This document shows, one piece after another, positions 1 to 10,288 of a DNA stretch of 64,000 bases. Both the position numbers and the translations under genes were made by a program. Every line of letters begins with the position of its first letter. Within the stretch, counting starts at the first letter, position 1. This DNA comes from Panacagrimonas sp. (GTDB taxonomy: Bacteria > Pseudomonadota > Gammaproteobacteria > Nevskiales > Nevskiaceae), in contig NZ_JAJFBP010000001.1 of NCBI RefSeq assembly GCF_020697055.1, forward strand, positions 124,001 through 188,000, written 5' to 3'. The notes beneath the pieces are model-generated. The model did no database searches. It was not told the DNA's origin and saw nothing but the letters and a program-made list of their open reading frames with translations.

Positions 1-816
1 GTCGCGGAACACCAGCATCTCGTCGGCATGGCGCATCAGCTCGGGCGTGGTCGGTCGCGAATAGCCATAGAGCTGCCAGTTCCACCGATTGGTGCTCTCG
101 CCGATCACCAGGCCCACCGTGTGCCGTTCCGGTCCGTCGTATGCCGGCGCCCATTGCGGCAGCTGCGACTTCGCAATCTCGCGCTTGCTCCTGAGCGTGT
201 CGACGTTGGCGCGAAATTCCTCGACGGTCGCGGCCTGCACGGGCCAGAACACCAGCGGATTGGCGCGCCGCACGCCCGGATGCAGGTGCAGCAGCGCAAA
301 CACCACGCCCACGGTGACCAGGCCACGCCGGCGCGACGCACCGCGACCGGGCTCCGGACGCGTGGCGATGAACAGCAGCACCGCGAGCACCGACAGCTGC
401 AGCGTGTAGGTGCCGAGCAGCAGCCAGTAGTTCATCAGGAACTCGGCGGACTCGTCGCTGTTGGTGTTGGAGATCGCCTCGATCACCAGCGCCGCGTCCG
501 GCCGGCTCTTGTAGACGGTGATCAGGAACGCCTTCACGCCCAGGTCGACGACGAACGCCAGGTTCCACGCCAGCGGCAACCAGTGTCCGCGCTGGCTTCC
601 GCGGCTCAACGCGGAGAGCAGATGCGTGCCCAGGAAATAGACCACCGCCGCTTCGGCGGTGTCGCGCCATCCCAGGTTCATGAGCCCGTAGGCACAGGTC
701 ACGAGCAAGGTGCCCGTGATCGCGGGGTAACGTCGCATCGGTGGAGTGGCGGCGCGTAGCGCCGCGGAGCAAGCCCGATACAGCTTCCGGCCTTGAAGGG
801 CGAAGTGGCGGCTCAT
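1..816 (-). CDS. Phosphoethanolamine transferase-like membrane enzyme, N-terminal part (runs off the left edge)
   Basis: Only the first 272 residues are in the window; the 3' end lies outside. Five hydrophobic segments are visible at about residues 30-48, 58-75, 83-108, 128-152 and 167-183. A soluble part follows with the motif GEST followed by NRWNWQLYGYSR at about residues 237-252, which matches the alkaline-phosphatase-fold active-site threonine region of EptA/CptA-type transferases. Family members move phosphoethanolamine from phosphatidylethanolamine to lipid A or related glycans at the periplasmic face of the inner membrane. The start used is the ATG at 816; a second in-frame ATG at 738 just before the first membrane segment is a reasonable alternative. 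The exact acceptor cannot be told from this half. It is divergent from the SDR gene at 1020. Confidence 0.75.
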   Translation of the reverse strand, partial: MSRHFALQGRKLYRACSAALRAATPPMRRYPAITGTLLVTCAYGLMNLGWRDTAEAAVVYFLGTHLLSALSRGSQRGHWLPLAWNLAFVVDLGVKAFLITVYKSRPDAALVIEAISNTNSDESAEFLMNYWLLLGTYTLQLSVLAVLLFIATRPEPGRGASRRRGLVTVGVVFALLHLHPGVRRANPLVFWPVQAATVEEFRANVDTLRSKREIAKSQLPQWAPAYDGPERHTVGLVIGESTNRWNWQLYGYSRPTTPELMRHADEMLVFRD

Positions 817-1019
817 CAGGCCTGCGTTTCCGTTTGTCCTTGGAAGAAACGGGCGACGAGGCCCGCGCGTGGGAGTGAGATACCGGCGCGGGAGTGAACG
901 TTCCATGAATCCATGTCGGCGTACGGTGAATCAGCGGCGGGCACATATTCTGCGCGCCGCTGCGATCGCGCGATGGCAGACTACGCGCGCCGCGACCGGC
1001 GGCCTCGTGCGGTGCCGCC

Positions 1020-2081
1020 ATGACCTCGATCGATCGCAGCGCCCCTGTCCTGGTCACCGGCGCCAGCGGCTACATCGCCAGCTGGATCGTGAAATATCTT
1101 CTCGAGGACGGGCGCACGGTGCACGCCACGGTGCGGGATCCGTCGAAGAAATCGAGCGTGGGACATCTCGAGGCGATCGCCGCCGGCGCGCCGGGCAAGC
1201 TGGTTTTCTTCAAGGCCGAACTGCTCGAGCCCGGATCGTACGACGCCGCCGCGCAAGGCTGCGAGCTGGTGATGCACACGGCCTCGCCTTTCATCATCGG
1301 CGGCTTCACCGATGCCAACGAAGCACTCGTGCGTCCGGCGGTGGAGGGCACGCGCAACGTGCTGGAGACCTGCAATCGCATCCCGAGCGTCAAGCGCGTC
1401 GTGCTCACCACCAGCATCGCCGCGGTGTTCGGCGACAACCAGGACCTGCACAGCGTCCCCGGCGGAGTTTTCAACGAGGAGCACTGGAACACCTCGAGCT
1501 CGGTCGACCACCAGCCGTATTCGTACTCCAAGGTGGCCGCGGAACGGGAAGCCTGGAAGATGGCCAAGGCGCAGAAGCGCTGGGACCTGGTCTGCGTCAA
1601 TCCGGCGTTCGTGCTCGGTCCGTCGCTGACCCGGGCCAGCGCATCGACCAGCATCGAGACGCTGCAGAACCTGGGCAGCGGCAAGCTGCGCACCGGCGTG
1701 CCGAGGCTGATGTTCAGCCTGGTCGACGTTCGCGACGTGGCCCGGGCGCACATCCTGGCCGGCGACAAGCCGCAGGCCAACGGACGTCACATCATCGCGG
1801 CGCGCGAGGCCTCGCTTCTCGACATGGCGAAGATCCTCGCGCCCAAATTTCCGAAGTACCCGTTTCCGAAGATGGAGATCCCGAAAGCCGTGGCGTGGCT
1901 GTTCGGGCCTCTTACCGCAGGCATCTCGCGCAAGTTCGTCAGCACCAATGTCGGCTGGCCGCTCAAGCTCGACAACTCGCGCAGCAAACGCGAACTCGGC
2001 CTGCAGTACCGGCCGATCGAAACCACGCTCACCGAGCACTTCCAGCAGCTGATCGACGACGGCCTGCTGCGCGCGCGCTGA
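1020..2081 (+). CDS. NAD(P)-dependent extended SDR, dihydroflavonol-4-reductase/aldehyde reductase type
   Basis: The protein has 353 residues. The N-terminal Rossmann motif GASGYIA lies at about residues 15-21 and the catalytic YxxxK is seen as YSYSK near residue 163, preceded by TTS. Together with SPF and the NPAFVLGP segment this is the pattern of extended SDRs that reduce ketones or aldehydes (dihydroflavonol reductase, cinnamoyl-CoA reductase-like and bacterial relatives). The physiological substrate is not visible. No clear Shine-Dalgarno precedes the ATG. The gene stands alone on this strand and converges with the EthA-like monooxygenase at 2165, with a terminator between them. Confidence 0.85.
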   Translation: MTSIDRSAPVLVTGASGYIASWIVKYLLEDGRTVHATVRDPSKKSSVGHLEAIAAGAPGKLVFFKAELLEPGSYDAAAQGCELVMHTASPFIIGGFTDANEALVRPAVEGTRNVLETCNRIPSVKRVVLTTSIAAVFGDNQDLHSVPGGVFNEEHWNTSSSVDHQPYSYSKVAAEREAWKMAKAQKRWDLVCVNPAFVLGPSLTRASASTSIETLQNLGSGKLRTGVPRLMFSLVDVRDVARAHILAGDKPQANGRHIIAAREASLLDMAKILAPKFPKYPFPKMEIPKAVAWLFGPLTAGISRKFVSTNVGWPLKLDNSRSKRELGLQYRPIETTLTEHFQQLIDDGLLRAR

Positions 2082-2101
2082 TCGCGCGAGCGGAGGAGCG
2101 C

Positions 2102-2139
2102 GAAAAAAAGGAAAACGCGGCCGGGGTCGCGGGCCGCGT
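2102..2139 (-). terminator. Rho-independent terminator of the EthA-like monooxygenase gene
   Basis: Read leftward, ACGCGGCC (2139-2132) pairs with GGCCGCGT (2122-2115) around a 9-base loop. It is followed by a run rich in T (complement of the A-rich stretch at 2103-2115). It lies 25 bases after the stop codon at 2165. Confidence 0.7.
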
Positions 2140-2164
2140 CGGATGAAGCGCTACGGGTTCTTCT

Positions 2165-3667
2165 TCAGGCGGCGCGGGCCAGCTGCTCCGGCGCCTTGGC
2201 GATCGGCTCGCCGGCCTTTGTGAACTGCAGCACGCCGTCGGCGACCGGCTGATCGAGCAGCATCGGGCGATCGAGCTCGTAGTTGTGCGTGACCCGCCAC
2301 GGCGCCTTGCTGCCCTGGCGCATGATCTTGGTCTTGCCGCGCTGCACGTAGCCCGAACGCAGCGAACCGAAGATCGACTCGTCCATCGTGCAGCCCTCGA
2401 GATCGATCGGGGTGGCGACGTCGAGGCCCTTCTTGTCGAGATAATTGATCAGACGGCAGACGTAGGCCGAGGACAGGTCCGCCTTCATCGTCCAGCTCAG
2501 GTTGGTGTAGCCGACGATCGCCGCGAGATTCGGCAGGTCCTCGAGCAGCACCGCCTTGTACATCTTCTTCTGCTCGACCTGCTGCGGGACGCCGTCGATC
2601 CGCACTTCCATGCCGCCGAAGGTCTGCAGCTGCAGGCCCGTGGCCGTGATGATGATGTCGGCCTCGAGCACCTTTCCCGACTTCAGGCGGATGCCCTCGG
2701 GCACGAAGGTGTCGATCTGGTCGGTGACCACGGACGCCTTGCCGTTGCGGAGCACGTTGAACAGGTCGCCATCGGGAACCGCGCACAGGCGCTCGTCCCA
2801 GGGGTTGTAGCGCGGGTTGAAGTGCGTCATGTCGAAATCGGGACCGACCTTCTTCTTCACGCCATTCATCAGCACCTTGCGCATGGCCTTGGGATAGCGC
2901 TGCGACAGCTTGTAGCTCAGGCGATAGAACTTGAGGTTGCGCATGCGCGTGATGCGGTGCGTCCACGACTCCGGCAGGAATTTCTGCAGGACCTCGGTGA
3001 TCTTGTCGTAGTTGGGCAGGCTGAACACGTAGGACGGCGAGCGCTGCAGCATCGTCACGTGAGCGGCCTTGTCGGCCATCGACGGCACCAGCGTCACCGC
3101 GGTGGCACCGCTGCCGATCACGACCACGCGCTTGCCGGCGTAGTCGAGATTCTCTGGCCAGAACTGCGGATGGATGCGCTGGCCCTTGAACTGTTCGATG
3201 CCGGGAAATTCGGGCAGGTAGCCCTGGTCGTAGTTGTAGTAGCCGGTACCCATGACCACGAAGCGCGCGGTGACCTCGCGGGTCTCGCCGGTCTTCTCGT
3301 GAAGCGACGTCACGGTCCAGCGGCCGCGAGCGCTCGACCAGTCGGCGCGCTGAACCTTGAGGCCGTACTGGATCGTGTTCTCGATGCCGAACTCGCGCGC
3401 CGTCTCGCCGAGGTAATCGCGGATCGCCGGACCGTCGGCAAGGACCTTGAGGCTGCGCCAGGGGCGGAAGCCGAAGCCGAACGTGAACATGTCGGAATCC
3501 GAACGGATGCCGGGATAACGGAACAGGTCCCACGTACCGCCGAGCGACTCGCGGCGTTCGAGGATCGTGATGCGCTTGGTCGGGCATTCCTTCGCCAGCT
3601 GGCAAGCCATGCCGATGCCGGACAGGCCGGCACCGATGATCAGCACGTCGTAGTGGGGCAGGTCCAT
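2165..3667 (-). CDS. FAD-dependent Baeyer-Villiger-type monooxygenase, EthA family
   Basis: The protein has 500 residues, close to mycobacterial EthA. The FAD motif GAGLSG is near residue 11, then GGTWDLFRYPGIRSDSDM, a hallmark of the EthA/AlmA branch, at about 40-57. The Baeyer-Villiger fingerprint FxGxxxHxxxWP is present as FKGQRIHPQFWP near residue 160, followed by the NADPH motif GSGATAV. Such enzymes insert oxygen next to a carbonyl, or act on long-chain alkanes or thioamides. The start is the ATG at 3667 with GAGGAG seven bases upstream; the much longer reading frame upstream is antisense to the AraC gene and cmk. It is divergent from the AraC-family regulator at 3815, a typical regulator-target arrangement. 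Confidence 0.9.
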   Translation of the reverse strand: MDLPHYDVLIIGAGLSGIGMACQLAKECPTKRITILERRESLGGTWDLFRYPGIRSDSDMFTFGFGFRPWRSLKVLADGPAIRDYLGETAREFGIENTIQYGLKVQRADWSSARGRWTVTSLHEKTGETREVTARFVVMGTGYYNYDQGYLPEFPGIEQFKGQRIHPQFWPENLDYAGKRVVVIGSGATAVTLVPSMADKAAHVTMLQRSPSYVFSLPNYDKITEVLQKFLPESWTHRITRMRNLKFYRLSYKLSQRYPKAMRKVLMNGVKKKVGPDFDMTHFNPRYNPWDERLCAVPDGDLFNVLRNGKASVVTDQIDTFVPEGIRLKSGKVLEADIIITATGLQLQTFGGMEVRIDGVPQQVEQKKMYKAVLLEDLPNLAAIVGYTNLSWTMKADLSSAYVCRLINYLDKKGLDVATPIDLEGCTMDESIFGSLRSGYVQRGKTKIMRQGSKAPWRVTHNYELDRPMLLDQPVADGVLQFTKAGEPIAKAPEQLARAA

Positions 3668-3763
3668 CGTGGGTCTCCTCGCTGTTCTGGGGTTTCGGGA
3701 GCGCCGGACGCCGTGTCCCGATGGAGGCCATCTTGCGCCCATGGCGCCGAGAGGGCTTGATCG

Positions 3764-3794
3764 TGCGCGCGGATTATTTGACTCTGCGCGCGGA
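3764..3794. promoter_or_regulatory. Direct repeat, candidate AraC-type operator between monooxygenase and regulator
   Basis: Two identical 10-base copies of TGCGCGCGGA lie at 3764-3773 and 3785-3794, exactly 21 bases apart (two helical turns). An AT-rich spacer containing TTGACT separates them. Direct half-sites spaced by about 21 bases are the usual binding geometry of AraC-family dimers, and the site lies 21 bases before the AraC-family start and about 100 bases before the monooxygenase start. The repeat is seen; its role is inferred. Confidence 0.45.
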
Positions 3795-3814
3795 ACCTGA
3801 CGGAGGCGGCGCTC

Positions 3815-4843
3815 ATGGCCGGGCACTACGTTCGCAGCGCGATTCTCGTCGGATCGATCCCGGTGCTCGACGAGTTCGGCACCGACGCGCTCGCGCTTGC
3901 ACGCGACCTGGGCCTGAACGCCGCCGCGCTGACCGATCCGGATATCCCGCTGCCGGTGACCCAGGTCCTCGATTTCTACGAGGTGGCGGCCGAGATCGCG
4001 AACTGTCCGACGTTCGGCCTGCGGATGGCGGCGCGCACCGGGATGACCGTGGTCGGGCCGCTCTGGGTCCTGCTGCGCCAGGCGCGGACCCTGCGCGAAA
4101 TGGCCGAAGACCTGGCCTCGCATTTCGATCTCTACACGAGCGCCGCGATGGTCAAGCTGCGGTCGATCGGCAAGGACGCGCTGTTGACCTGGGGCCTGGC
4201 ATCCGAGATCGAGCGACCGGAGGTGCAGATGGCCGAGTTCTCGGTGGCGGTGATCTGCGGCGAACTGCGTCGTCACGCGCCCTCGGGCTGGGAGCCCGCC
4301 TCGGTGCGGTTCCGCCACGCTGCGCCGCGCGACCGCGCGCCGCTGCGCCGGGTGTTCGGCTCGCACCTCGAGTTCGACCAGCCCGAGAACGGCATCCTGA
4401 TCGAACGCAAGGTGCTGGACCTGCCGCTGCAGGCCAGCGGCTCGCGCACGCGCACGCTGCTGAGCCACGTGCTGCGCCACGAAGGCGGCGGCGATCCGAC
4501 GCTTCTGGCCCGGACCGACGCGGTGGTGCGCGCGATGTTGCCGTACAGCCGCTGCACGCTGCAGGACGTGAGCCGCGCGCTTTCTATGGCGCCGCGCACG
4601 CTGCAGGAGCACCTCAAGGCCAACGACAGCAGCTTCCAGAAGATCCGCGACACCGCGCGTGCCGAGCTCGCTGCGCGCTACCTGCGCGATTCCCAGATGA
4701 GCCTGTCGCAGGTCGCCGACGTGCTGGGCTTCGCCGAGCTCGCGGTGTTCAGCCGATGTTTCAGGCGTTGGCACGGCACGACCGCCCGCCAATGGCGCGC
4801 GGCGGCCAGGCGGGGCGGGGCGCCGGCACCCGCGCTGTCGTGA
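3815..4843 (+). CDS. AraC-family transcriptional regulator with N-terminal arabinose-binding-like domain
   Basis: The protein has 342 residues. The first about 200 residues match the ligand-binding domain of the OruR/ArgR-like AraC group (PF12625 type). The C-terminal about 100 residues carry two helix-turn-helix units, the second ending in GFAELAVFSRCFRRWHGTT. Regulators of this subgroup often control an adjacent oxidation gene, and here the divergent neighbour is an EthA-like monooxygenase. The start is supported by GGAGGCGG just upstream. A 21-base-period direct repeat in the shared intergenic region may be its operator. The inducer is unknown. Confidence 0.88.
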   Translation: MAGHYVRSAILVGSIPVLDEFGTDALALARDLGLNAAALTDPDIPLPVTQVLDFYEVAAEIANCPTFGLRMAARTGMTVVGPLWVLLRQARTLREMAEDLASHFDLYTSAAMVKLRSIGKDALLTWGLASEIERPEVQMAEFSVAVICGELRRHAPSGWEPASVRFRHAAPRDRAPLRRVFGSHLEFDQPENGILIERKVLDLPLQASGSRTRTLLSHVLRHEGGGDPTLLARTDAVVRAMLPYSRCTLQDVSRALSMAPRTLQEHLKANDSSFQKIRDTARAELAARYLRDSQMSLSQVADVLGFAELAVFSRCFRRWHGTTARQWRAAARRGGAPAPALS

Positions 4844-4894
4844 GGCTCGCGCGTATGCTGTGCGACTGAATTCCCTGCCTTTTGCTCTGACCGC

Positions 4895-5584
4895 ATGTCG
4901 GCACCGCCTCCTGTGATCACCGTCGACGGCCCCTCGGGGGTCGGCAAGGGCATGGTCACGCGCGGACTGATGCAGCGTTTCCCGGGATGGCATCGCCTCG
5001 ACAGCGGCGCGCTGTACCGGATCCTGGCGCTGGCCGCGATGCGTGCCGGGCTCGATCTGGGCGATCCCGACGCCGTCGCCGCGCTCGCGCCGCGGCTCGA
5101 CATCCACTTCGGCGGCAGCAGCGAGGACGACGAATCGATCCGGCTCGACGGCGTCGAGATCGTCGACCAGGTGCGCTCCGAAACCGCCGGCGGCCTGGCT
5201 TCGAAAATCGCCACCGCGCCGGTGGTGCGCGATGCGCTGCTGCAGCGCCAGCGCGACTTTCGCCAGGCTCCGGGACTGGTCGCCGACGGTCGCGACATGG
5301 GCACCGTCGTGTTCACGGACGCCGCGGTGAAGATCTTTCTGACCGCCAGTCCGGAGGAGCGCGCGCGCCGTCGCGCAAAGCAGTTGAGCGCACGCGGAGA
5401 GGTGGTTAGACTCGCCGACCTTTCTGCGGAGATTCGGGCACGTGATGAACGTGACCGGACTCGGGCGGTGGCACCGCTGGTGCCGGCACCCGACGCCATC
5501 GAGATCGACACCAGCTCGCTGAATCCAGCTCAAGTATTTGAACGGATAGACGAACTTCTGAAGACCCGAGGGCTTCTCCGCTGA
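4895..5584 (+). CDS. cmk: Cytidylate kinase
   Basis: The protein has 229 residues, the usual length. The P-loop GPSGVGKG is at residues 12-19, followed by RLDSGALYR and later GRDMGTVVF and the R-rich lid [10 protein letters not shown]. It phosphorylates CMP and dCMP with ATP in the cytosol. The position directly before rpsA is the conserved proteobacterial order. The stop codon lies in the left arm of a rho-independent terminator, so most cmk transcripts probably end before rpsA. Confidence 0.97.
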   Translation: MSAPPPVITVDGPSGVGKGMVTRGLMQRFPGWHRLDSGALYRILALAAMRAGLDLGDPDAVAALAPRLDIHFGGSSEDDESIRLDGVEIVDQVRSETAGGLASKIATAPVVRDALLQRQRDFRQAPGLVADGRDMGTVVFTDAAVKIFLTASPEERARRRAKQLSARGEVVRLADLSAEIRARDERDRTRAVAPLVPAPDAIEIDTSSLNPAQVFERIDELLKTRGLLR

Positions 5585-5609
5585 CGCCAGATGGCGTCAG
5601 TTTTGTTTT
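5581..5609 (+). terminator. Rho-independent terminator overlapping the cmk stop codon
   Basis: CTGACGCCA (5581-5589) pairs perfectly with TGGCGTCAG (5592-5600) around a two-base gap, effectively a small loop made by the innermost bases. TTTTGTTTT follows at 5601-5609. The cmk TGA at 5582-5584 is inside the stem. Confidence 0.85.
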
Positions 5610-5633
5610 GAGCGTCAGAGATCGTTTCAGGAG

Positions 5634-5687
5634 GCCGCACCGGAGCGGTCTTACTTACCAACCCTTCTGCCCGTCCCGGTGCGCGGC
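5634..5687 (+). promoter_or_regulatory. Possible hairpin in the rpsA leader
   Basis: GCCGCACCGG at 5634-5643 can pair with CCGGTGCGCGGC at 5676-5687 with one bulge, in the 97 bases between the cmk terminator and the rpsA start. No strong Shine-Dalgarno precedes the rpsA ATG. Leader structure recognised by S1 itself is known for enterobacterial rpsA; a similar role here is inference. Confidence 0.35.
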
Positions 5688-5706
5688 AGGTGTAGAGCGA
5701 GTCCTA

Positions 5707-7392
<1,686 letters not shown>

Positions 7393-7462
7393 GCGTCGTC
7401 ACCACCGGTATGAGGTTCTAGATTTCCGGCGTATCCGCCAGAAATCAAAGAAAAAAATTGGA

Positions 7463-7490
7463 GGGCCGCGCTTGCGCGGCCCTTTTTTTT
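7463..7490 (+). terminator. Rho-independent terminator after rpsA
   Basis: GGGCCGCG (7463-7470), loop CTTG, CGCGGCCC (7475-7482) and eight T (7483-7490). It sits between rpsA and ihfB, so ihfB-lapA-lapB probably needs read-through or a promoter in the 45 bases before 7535. Confidence 0.92.
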
Positions 7491-7534
7491 GGCCTATCGT
7501 CCGGGCCGTCTCCCGGGTGGTGTGGGTCTGGCAT

Positions 7535-7870
7535 ATGACCAAGTCGGAATTGATCGAGCGCCTGGCGGCTCGCCAGACGCACCTGATGCAGAAGGACGTC
7601 GAACTCGCAGTCAAGCAGATTCTCGACCGGATCAGCCTCGCGCTGGCCCGGCAGGATCGCGTCGAGATCCGGGGCTTCGGCAGCTTCGCGCTGCATCACC
7701 GACCGAGCCGTGTCGGCCGCAACCCCAAGACCGGCGAGCCGGTCACGATCCCCGCCAAGCACGTTCCGCACTTCAAGCCCGGCAAGGAGATGCGCGAGCG
7801 CGTCAACGCCGGTGCCGCGACGTCGCCGATCGTGTCGGTGCCCGATACCGATCCTGACCACGAAGACTGA
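7535..7870 (+). CDS. ihfB: Integration host factor subunit beta
   Basis: The protein has 111 residues. It matches the HU/IHF fold with [11 protein letters not shown] at the start, [11 protein letters not shown] in the saddle and [10 protein letters not shown], whose proline intercalates into bent [17 protein letters not shown] closes the core, with a roughly 17-residue loose tail after it. It pairs with IhfA to bend DNA at specific sites. Its place between rpsA and lapA is conserved in gammaproteobacteria. The start is the ATG at 7535, inside a longer open frame that overlaps rpsA. Confidence 0.95.
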   Translation: MTKSELIERLAARQTHLMQKDVELAVKQILDRISLALARQDRVEIRGFGSFALHHRPSRVGRNPKTGEPVTIPAKHVPHFKPGKEMRERVNAGAATSPIVSVPDTDPDHED

Positions 7871-7877
7871 CGAACGG

Positions 7878-8216
7878 GTGCTGCGCTTCCTGGTCATCGC
7901 CGCGCTGGTGCTGTTCCTCGTCATCGGCGCGTCGATCGGCTACTTCAACGCACAGGAAGTCGAATTCGATTACCTGGCCGGCACGCTGAAGATGCCGTTG
8001 ATCGCGCTCGTCATCGGCGAGTTCGTGCTCGCGGTGCTGGTCACGCTGCTGATCTGCATGGGTCGCATGCTCGGACTCAAGAGCGAGATCCGCCGTCTGC
8101 GCAAACAGGTGCAGGGCGCCGAAGCCGAACTCAAGACATTGCGCGAGCTGCCGATCCGGGAGGCGCCGTCGGCGCCGGTCGGCGAGGTGGTGTTGGCCAA
8201 GCCCGACGGGGTCTGA
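7878..8216 (+). CDS. lapA: LapA-type inner-membrane protein (DUF1049)
   Basis: The protein has 112 residues with a GTG start seven bases after ihfB. Two membrane segments are visible at about residues 3-22 and 38-62, followed by a short coiled coil ending with KTLRELP. In Escherichia coli LapA (YciS) works with LapB in lipopolysaccharide assembly and in FtsH-dependent turnover of LpxC. The gene order ihfB-lapA-lapB supports the call. An upstream start in this frame would overlap ihfB extensively and is less likely. Confidence 0.85.
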   Translation: MLRFLVIAALVLFLVIGASIGYFNAQEVEFDYLAGTLKMPLIALVIGEFVLAVLVTLLICMGRMLGLKSEIRRLRKQVQGAEAELKTLRELPIREAPSAPVGEVVLAKPDGV

Positions 8217-8223
8217 GCGACCG

Positions 8224-9417
8224 ATGCTGGACAGCACGCTCGGCTGGCTGCTTTTTCCGCTGGGCACGGCGCTGGGCTGGTATCTGGCGCGACGCACCAG
8301 TGGATCGCATCCCGGGCCGCAGCATCCGCACGCGCAGCACATGCCGACGCCGAGCGCGCTCAGCGGCATCAGCACGCTGGCCAACGACGATCCGGACCAG
8401 GCGGTGGCGGCGCTGCTCGGCGCCGAAGAGCTCACCGAAGAAGCGGTGGAACTGCACCTGACGCTGGGCGGACTGTTCCGTCGTCGCGGTCAGGTGGATC
8501 GCGCGCTGCGCGTGCACGAAGCGCTGCTTTCGCGCACCACGCTGACCCCGGCCCAGCGCAATCGCACCGAATACGAGCTGGCCGAGGACTATCTCAAGGC
8601 CGGCGTGCTCGATCGCGCCGAAAAGATCTATTCCTCGCTCGCCGATCGCAGCTACAAGCTGCTGTCGTGTCTCGAAGCGGTGATCTCGATCCACGAGAGC
8701 TCGCACGACTGGCCGCGCGCCATCGAGGTCAGCCGGCGACTGGAAGCCGCGAGCGGGCACTCGCGTCGCGCGATCACCGCGCACTACATGTGCGAGATGT
8801 CGGACGACGCCCGGCGTGCGAAGAACGCAGGCGACGCGGCGGAGCAGGCGCGTCGCGCGATGGGTACCGACAAGGCCTCACCGCGTCCGAACCTGATCAC
8901 GGCGCGCCTCGCGCAGGAACGCAAGGATTGGTCGGAGGCGACGACGGCGTTCGCCCGTGTCGCCGAACTCGAACCCAAGCTGATGCCCGAGATCGTTCGT
9001 CCGCTGTGGGAGTGCTGCCGTGACTGGGGGCGCCCGGAGTACTTCGTGCACTGGATGGAGGATCTGCCCGAGGACCAGCGCATCGGCATCATCGACGTCG
9101 TGCGCGCAGAACTGCTACAGGTCACGGGACTCGATCCTTCGGGGTTCCTGCTCGAGGCCTTCGAAGCGCGGCCGAGCTGGAGCGTGCTCGAACAGGTGGC
9201 CCAGCTCGAAACGCCGACGGCCGAACTTTCCGCGCGTGCCTCGAGCGCGATGCGCGGTGCGATCAAGACGCTGAGCGCCGAGCGCCAGAAGTATCAGTGC
9301 CAGAGCTGCGGCATGAAGCCCGCGCAGCTGTTCTGGCACTGCCCGAGCTGCAAGCAGTGGGGTACTGTGTTCCCTCTCGAGGACCGCCTGCAGGTACGCA
9401 GCAGCCCGCTGCCCTGA
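8224..9417 (+). CDS. lapB: Lipopolysaccharide assembly protein B, TPR protein with rubredoxin-type metal site
   Basis: The protein has 397 residues. An N-terminal anchor lies at residues 3-20, tetratricopeptide-like helices run from about 60 to 340, and the C-terminus has two knuckles CQSC and CPSC with cysteines at 359, 362, 373 and 376. This is the LapB (YciM) architecture. The protein faces the cytoplasm and regulates LpxC stability so that lipopolysaccharide and phospholipid synthesis stay balanced. It starts seven bases after lapA and is almost certainly co-translated. Confidence 0.95.
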   Translation: MLDSTLGWLLFPLGTALGWYLARRTSGSHPGPQHPHAQHMPTPSALSGISTLANDDPDQAVAALLGAEELTEEAVELHLTLGGLFRRRGQVDRALRVHEALLSRTTLTPAQRNRTEYELAEDYLKAGVLDRAEKIYSSLADRSYKLLSCLEAVISIHESSHDWPRAIEVSRRLEAASGHSRRAITAHYMCEMSDDARRAKNAGDAAEQARRAMGTDKASPRPNLITARLAQERKDWSEATTAFARVAELEPKLMPEIVRPLWECCRDWGRPEYFVHWMEDLPEDQRIGIIDVVRAELLQVTGLDPSGFLLEAFEARPSWSVLEQVAQLETPTAELSARASSAMRGAIKTLSAERQKYQCQSCGMKPAQLFWHCPSCKQWGTVFPLEDRLQVRSSPLP

Positions 9418-9452
9418 TCCGGTTCAATTCGTCGCCTTCGACCGGACCTCTG

Positions 9453-10076
9453 ATGGAAAAGGAACTGATCCACGTCGCCGACCCCATGTGCTCCTGGTGC
9501 TGGGGCTTCTCGCCGGTGATCGATCGCATCGCCGAACTGGTGCGGGGGCGTGCGAGCGTGCGCGTGCTGCCGGGCGACCTGCGTCCCGGCACCAAGGTCG
9601 CGCTGTCGCAGCACGAGGTCGATTTCATCATGGGCGAGTGGCGCAAGATCGCCGCGGCCACCGGCCAGCCGTTCGACTTCGACCAGCCGCTGGACACAAA
9701 TTTCGTCTACGACACCGAGCCGGCGTGCCGCGCGGTGTCCCTGATCGGTCGCGAGCGACCGGCCTGCGTGCTGGATTACCTGCGCAGCTTGCACCAGGCC
9801 TTCTACGTCGGTCGCCGCGATCTGAAGGATCCCGACGTGCTCGCCGACTACGCGCAGAGCTTTGGCGTGCCGCGTGCGACGTTCCTGGAACGATTCAGCC
9901 GCCCTGAAGCGGTCGAATGCCTGCGCGAGGACGTGCGACTCGCCCGCCAATGCGGCATCGAGGCGGTCCCGTCGGTGCTGCTGCGGACCGACAATCGCAT
10001 CCAGCGCCTGACCATCGGCTACCAGCCGTACGAGGTGCTCGAACCGCACGTGCGGCAATGGCTCGCGGCCGCCTGA
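9453..10076 (+). CDS. DsbA-family thioredoxin-fold protein (FrnE-like)
   Basis: The protein has 207 residues. CSWCWGF near the N-terminus (Cys13 and Cys16) is the redox motif of the cytosolic DsbA/FrnE group. EAVPSVLLR near residue 170 carries the cis-proline. No signal peptide is present, so it should act in the cytoplasm. Relatives are described as disulfide oxidoreductases or as glutathione-S-transferase kappa/isomerase-like proteins. It begins 35 bases after lapB and may share its transcript. Substrate unknown. Confidence 0.82.
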   Translation: MEKELIHVADPMCSWCWGFSPVIDRIAELVRGRASVRVLPGDLRPGTKVALSQHEVDFIMGEWRKIAAATGQPFDFDQPLDTNFVYDTEPACRAVSLIGRERPACVLDYLRSLHQAFYVGRRDLKDPDVLADYAQSFGVPRATFLERFSRPEAVECLREDVRLARQCGIEAVPSVLLRTDNRIQRLTIGYQPYEVLEPHVRQWLAAA

Positions 10077-10288
10077 GGTTCGGCTCGCCGCGAAAATCCG
10101 TGACGATCGCGTGACGAGGGAACCTACCCGCGGCCTACCCTGACGGGGAGCTTGCGCGGGTGGGCAAACAGTGTTTTTCTGGCAGCCCCCGGGGGGCCGT
10201 AAATGCCCGCCGAACGTCTTTCCGGCGACGCCGGTGGGATCGATCCGCAGTACACACGCCGGCGCAGTCCGGCCTCGAGGAGATAGCA

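Noticed and set aside
869..2146. Long plus-strand frame overlapping the SDR gene
   Set aside because: It overlaps a clear SDR in another frame and is Arg/Gly rich without motifs.
2165..5533. A 1122-codon open frame on the minus strand covering the monooxygenase and beyond
   Set aside because: Only codons from 3667 on are the EthA-like protein. The upstream part is antisense to the AraC gene and cmk and has the arginine/alanine-rich look of a GC-rich shadow frame.
10140..10288. Possible riboswitch or structured leader before the aldehyde dehydrogenase
   Set aside because: Several GC-rich palindromes are present but they match no riboswitch class I know and could be chance in GC-rich DNA.
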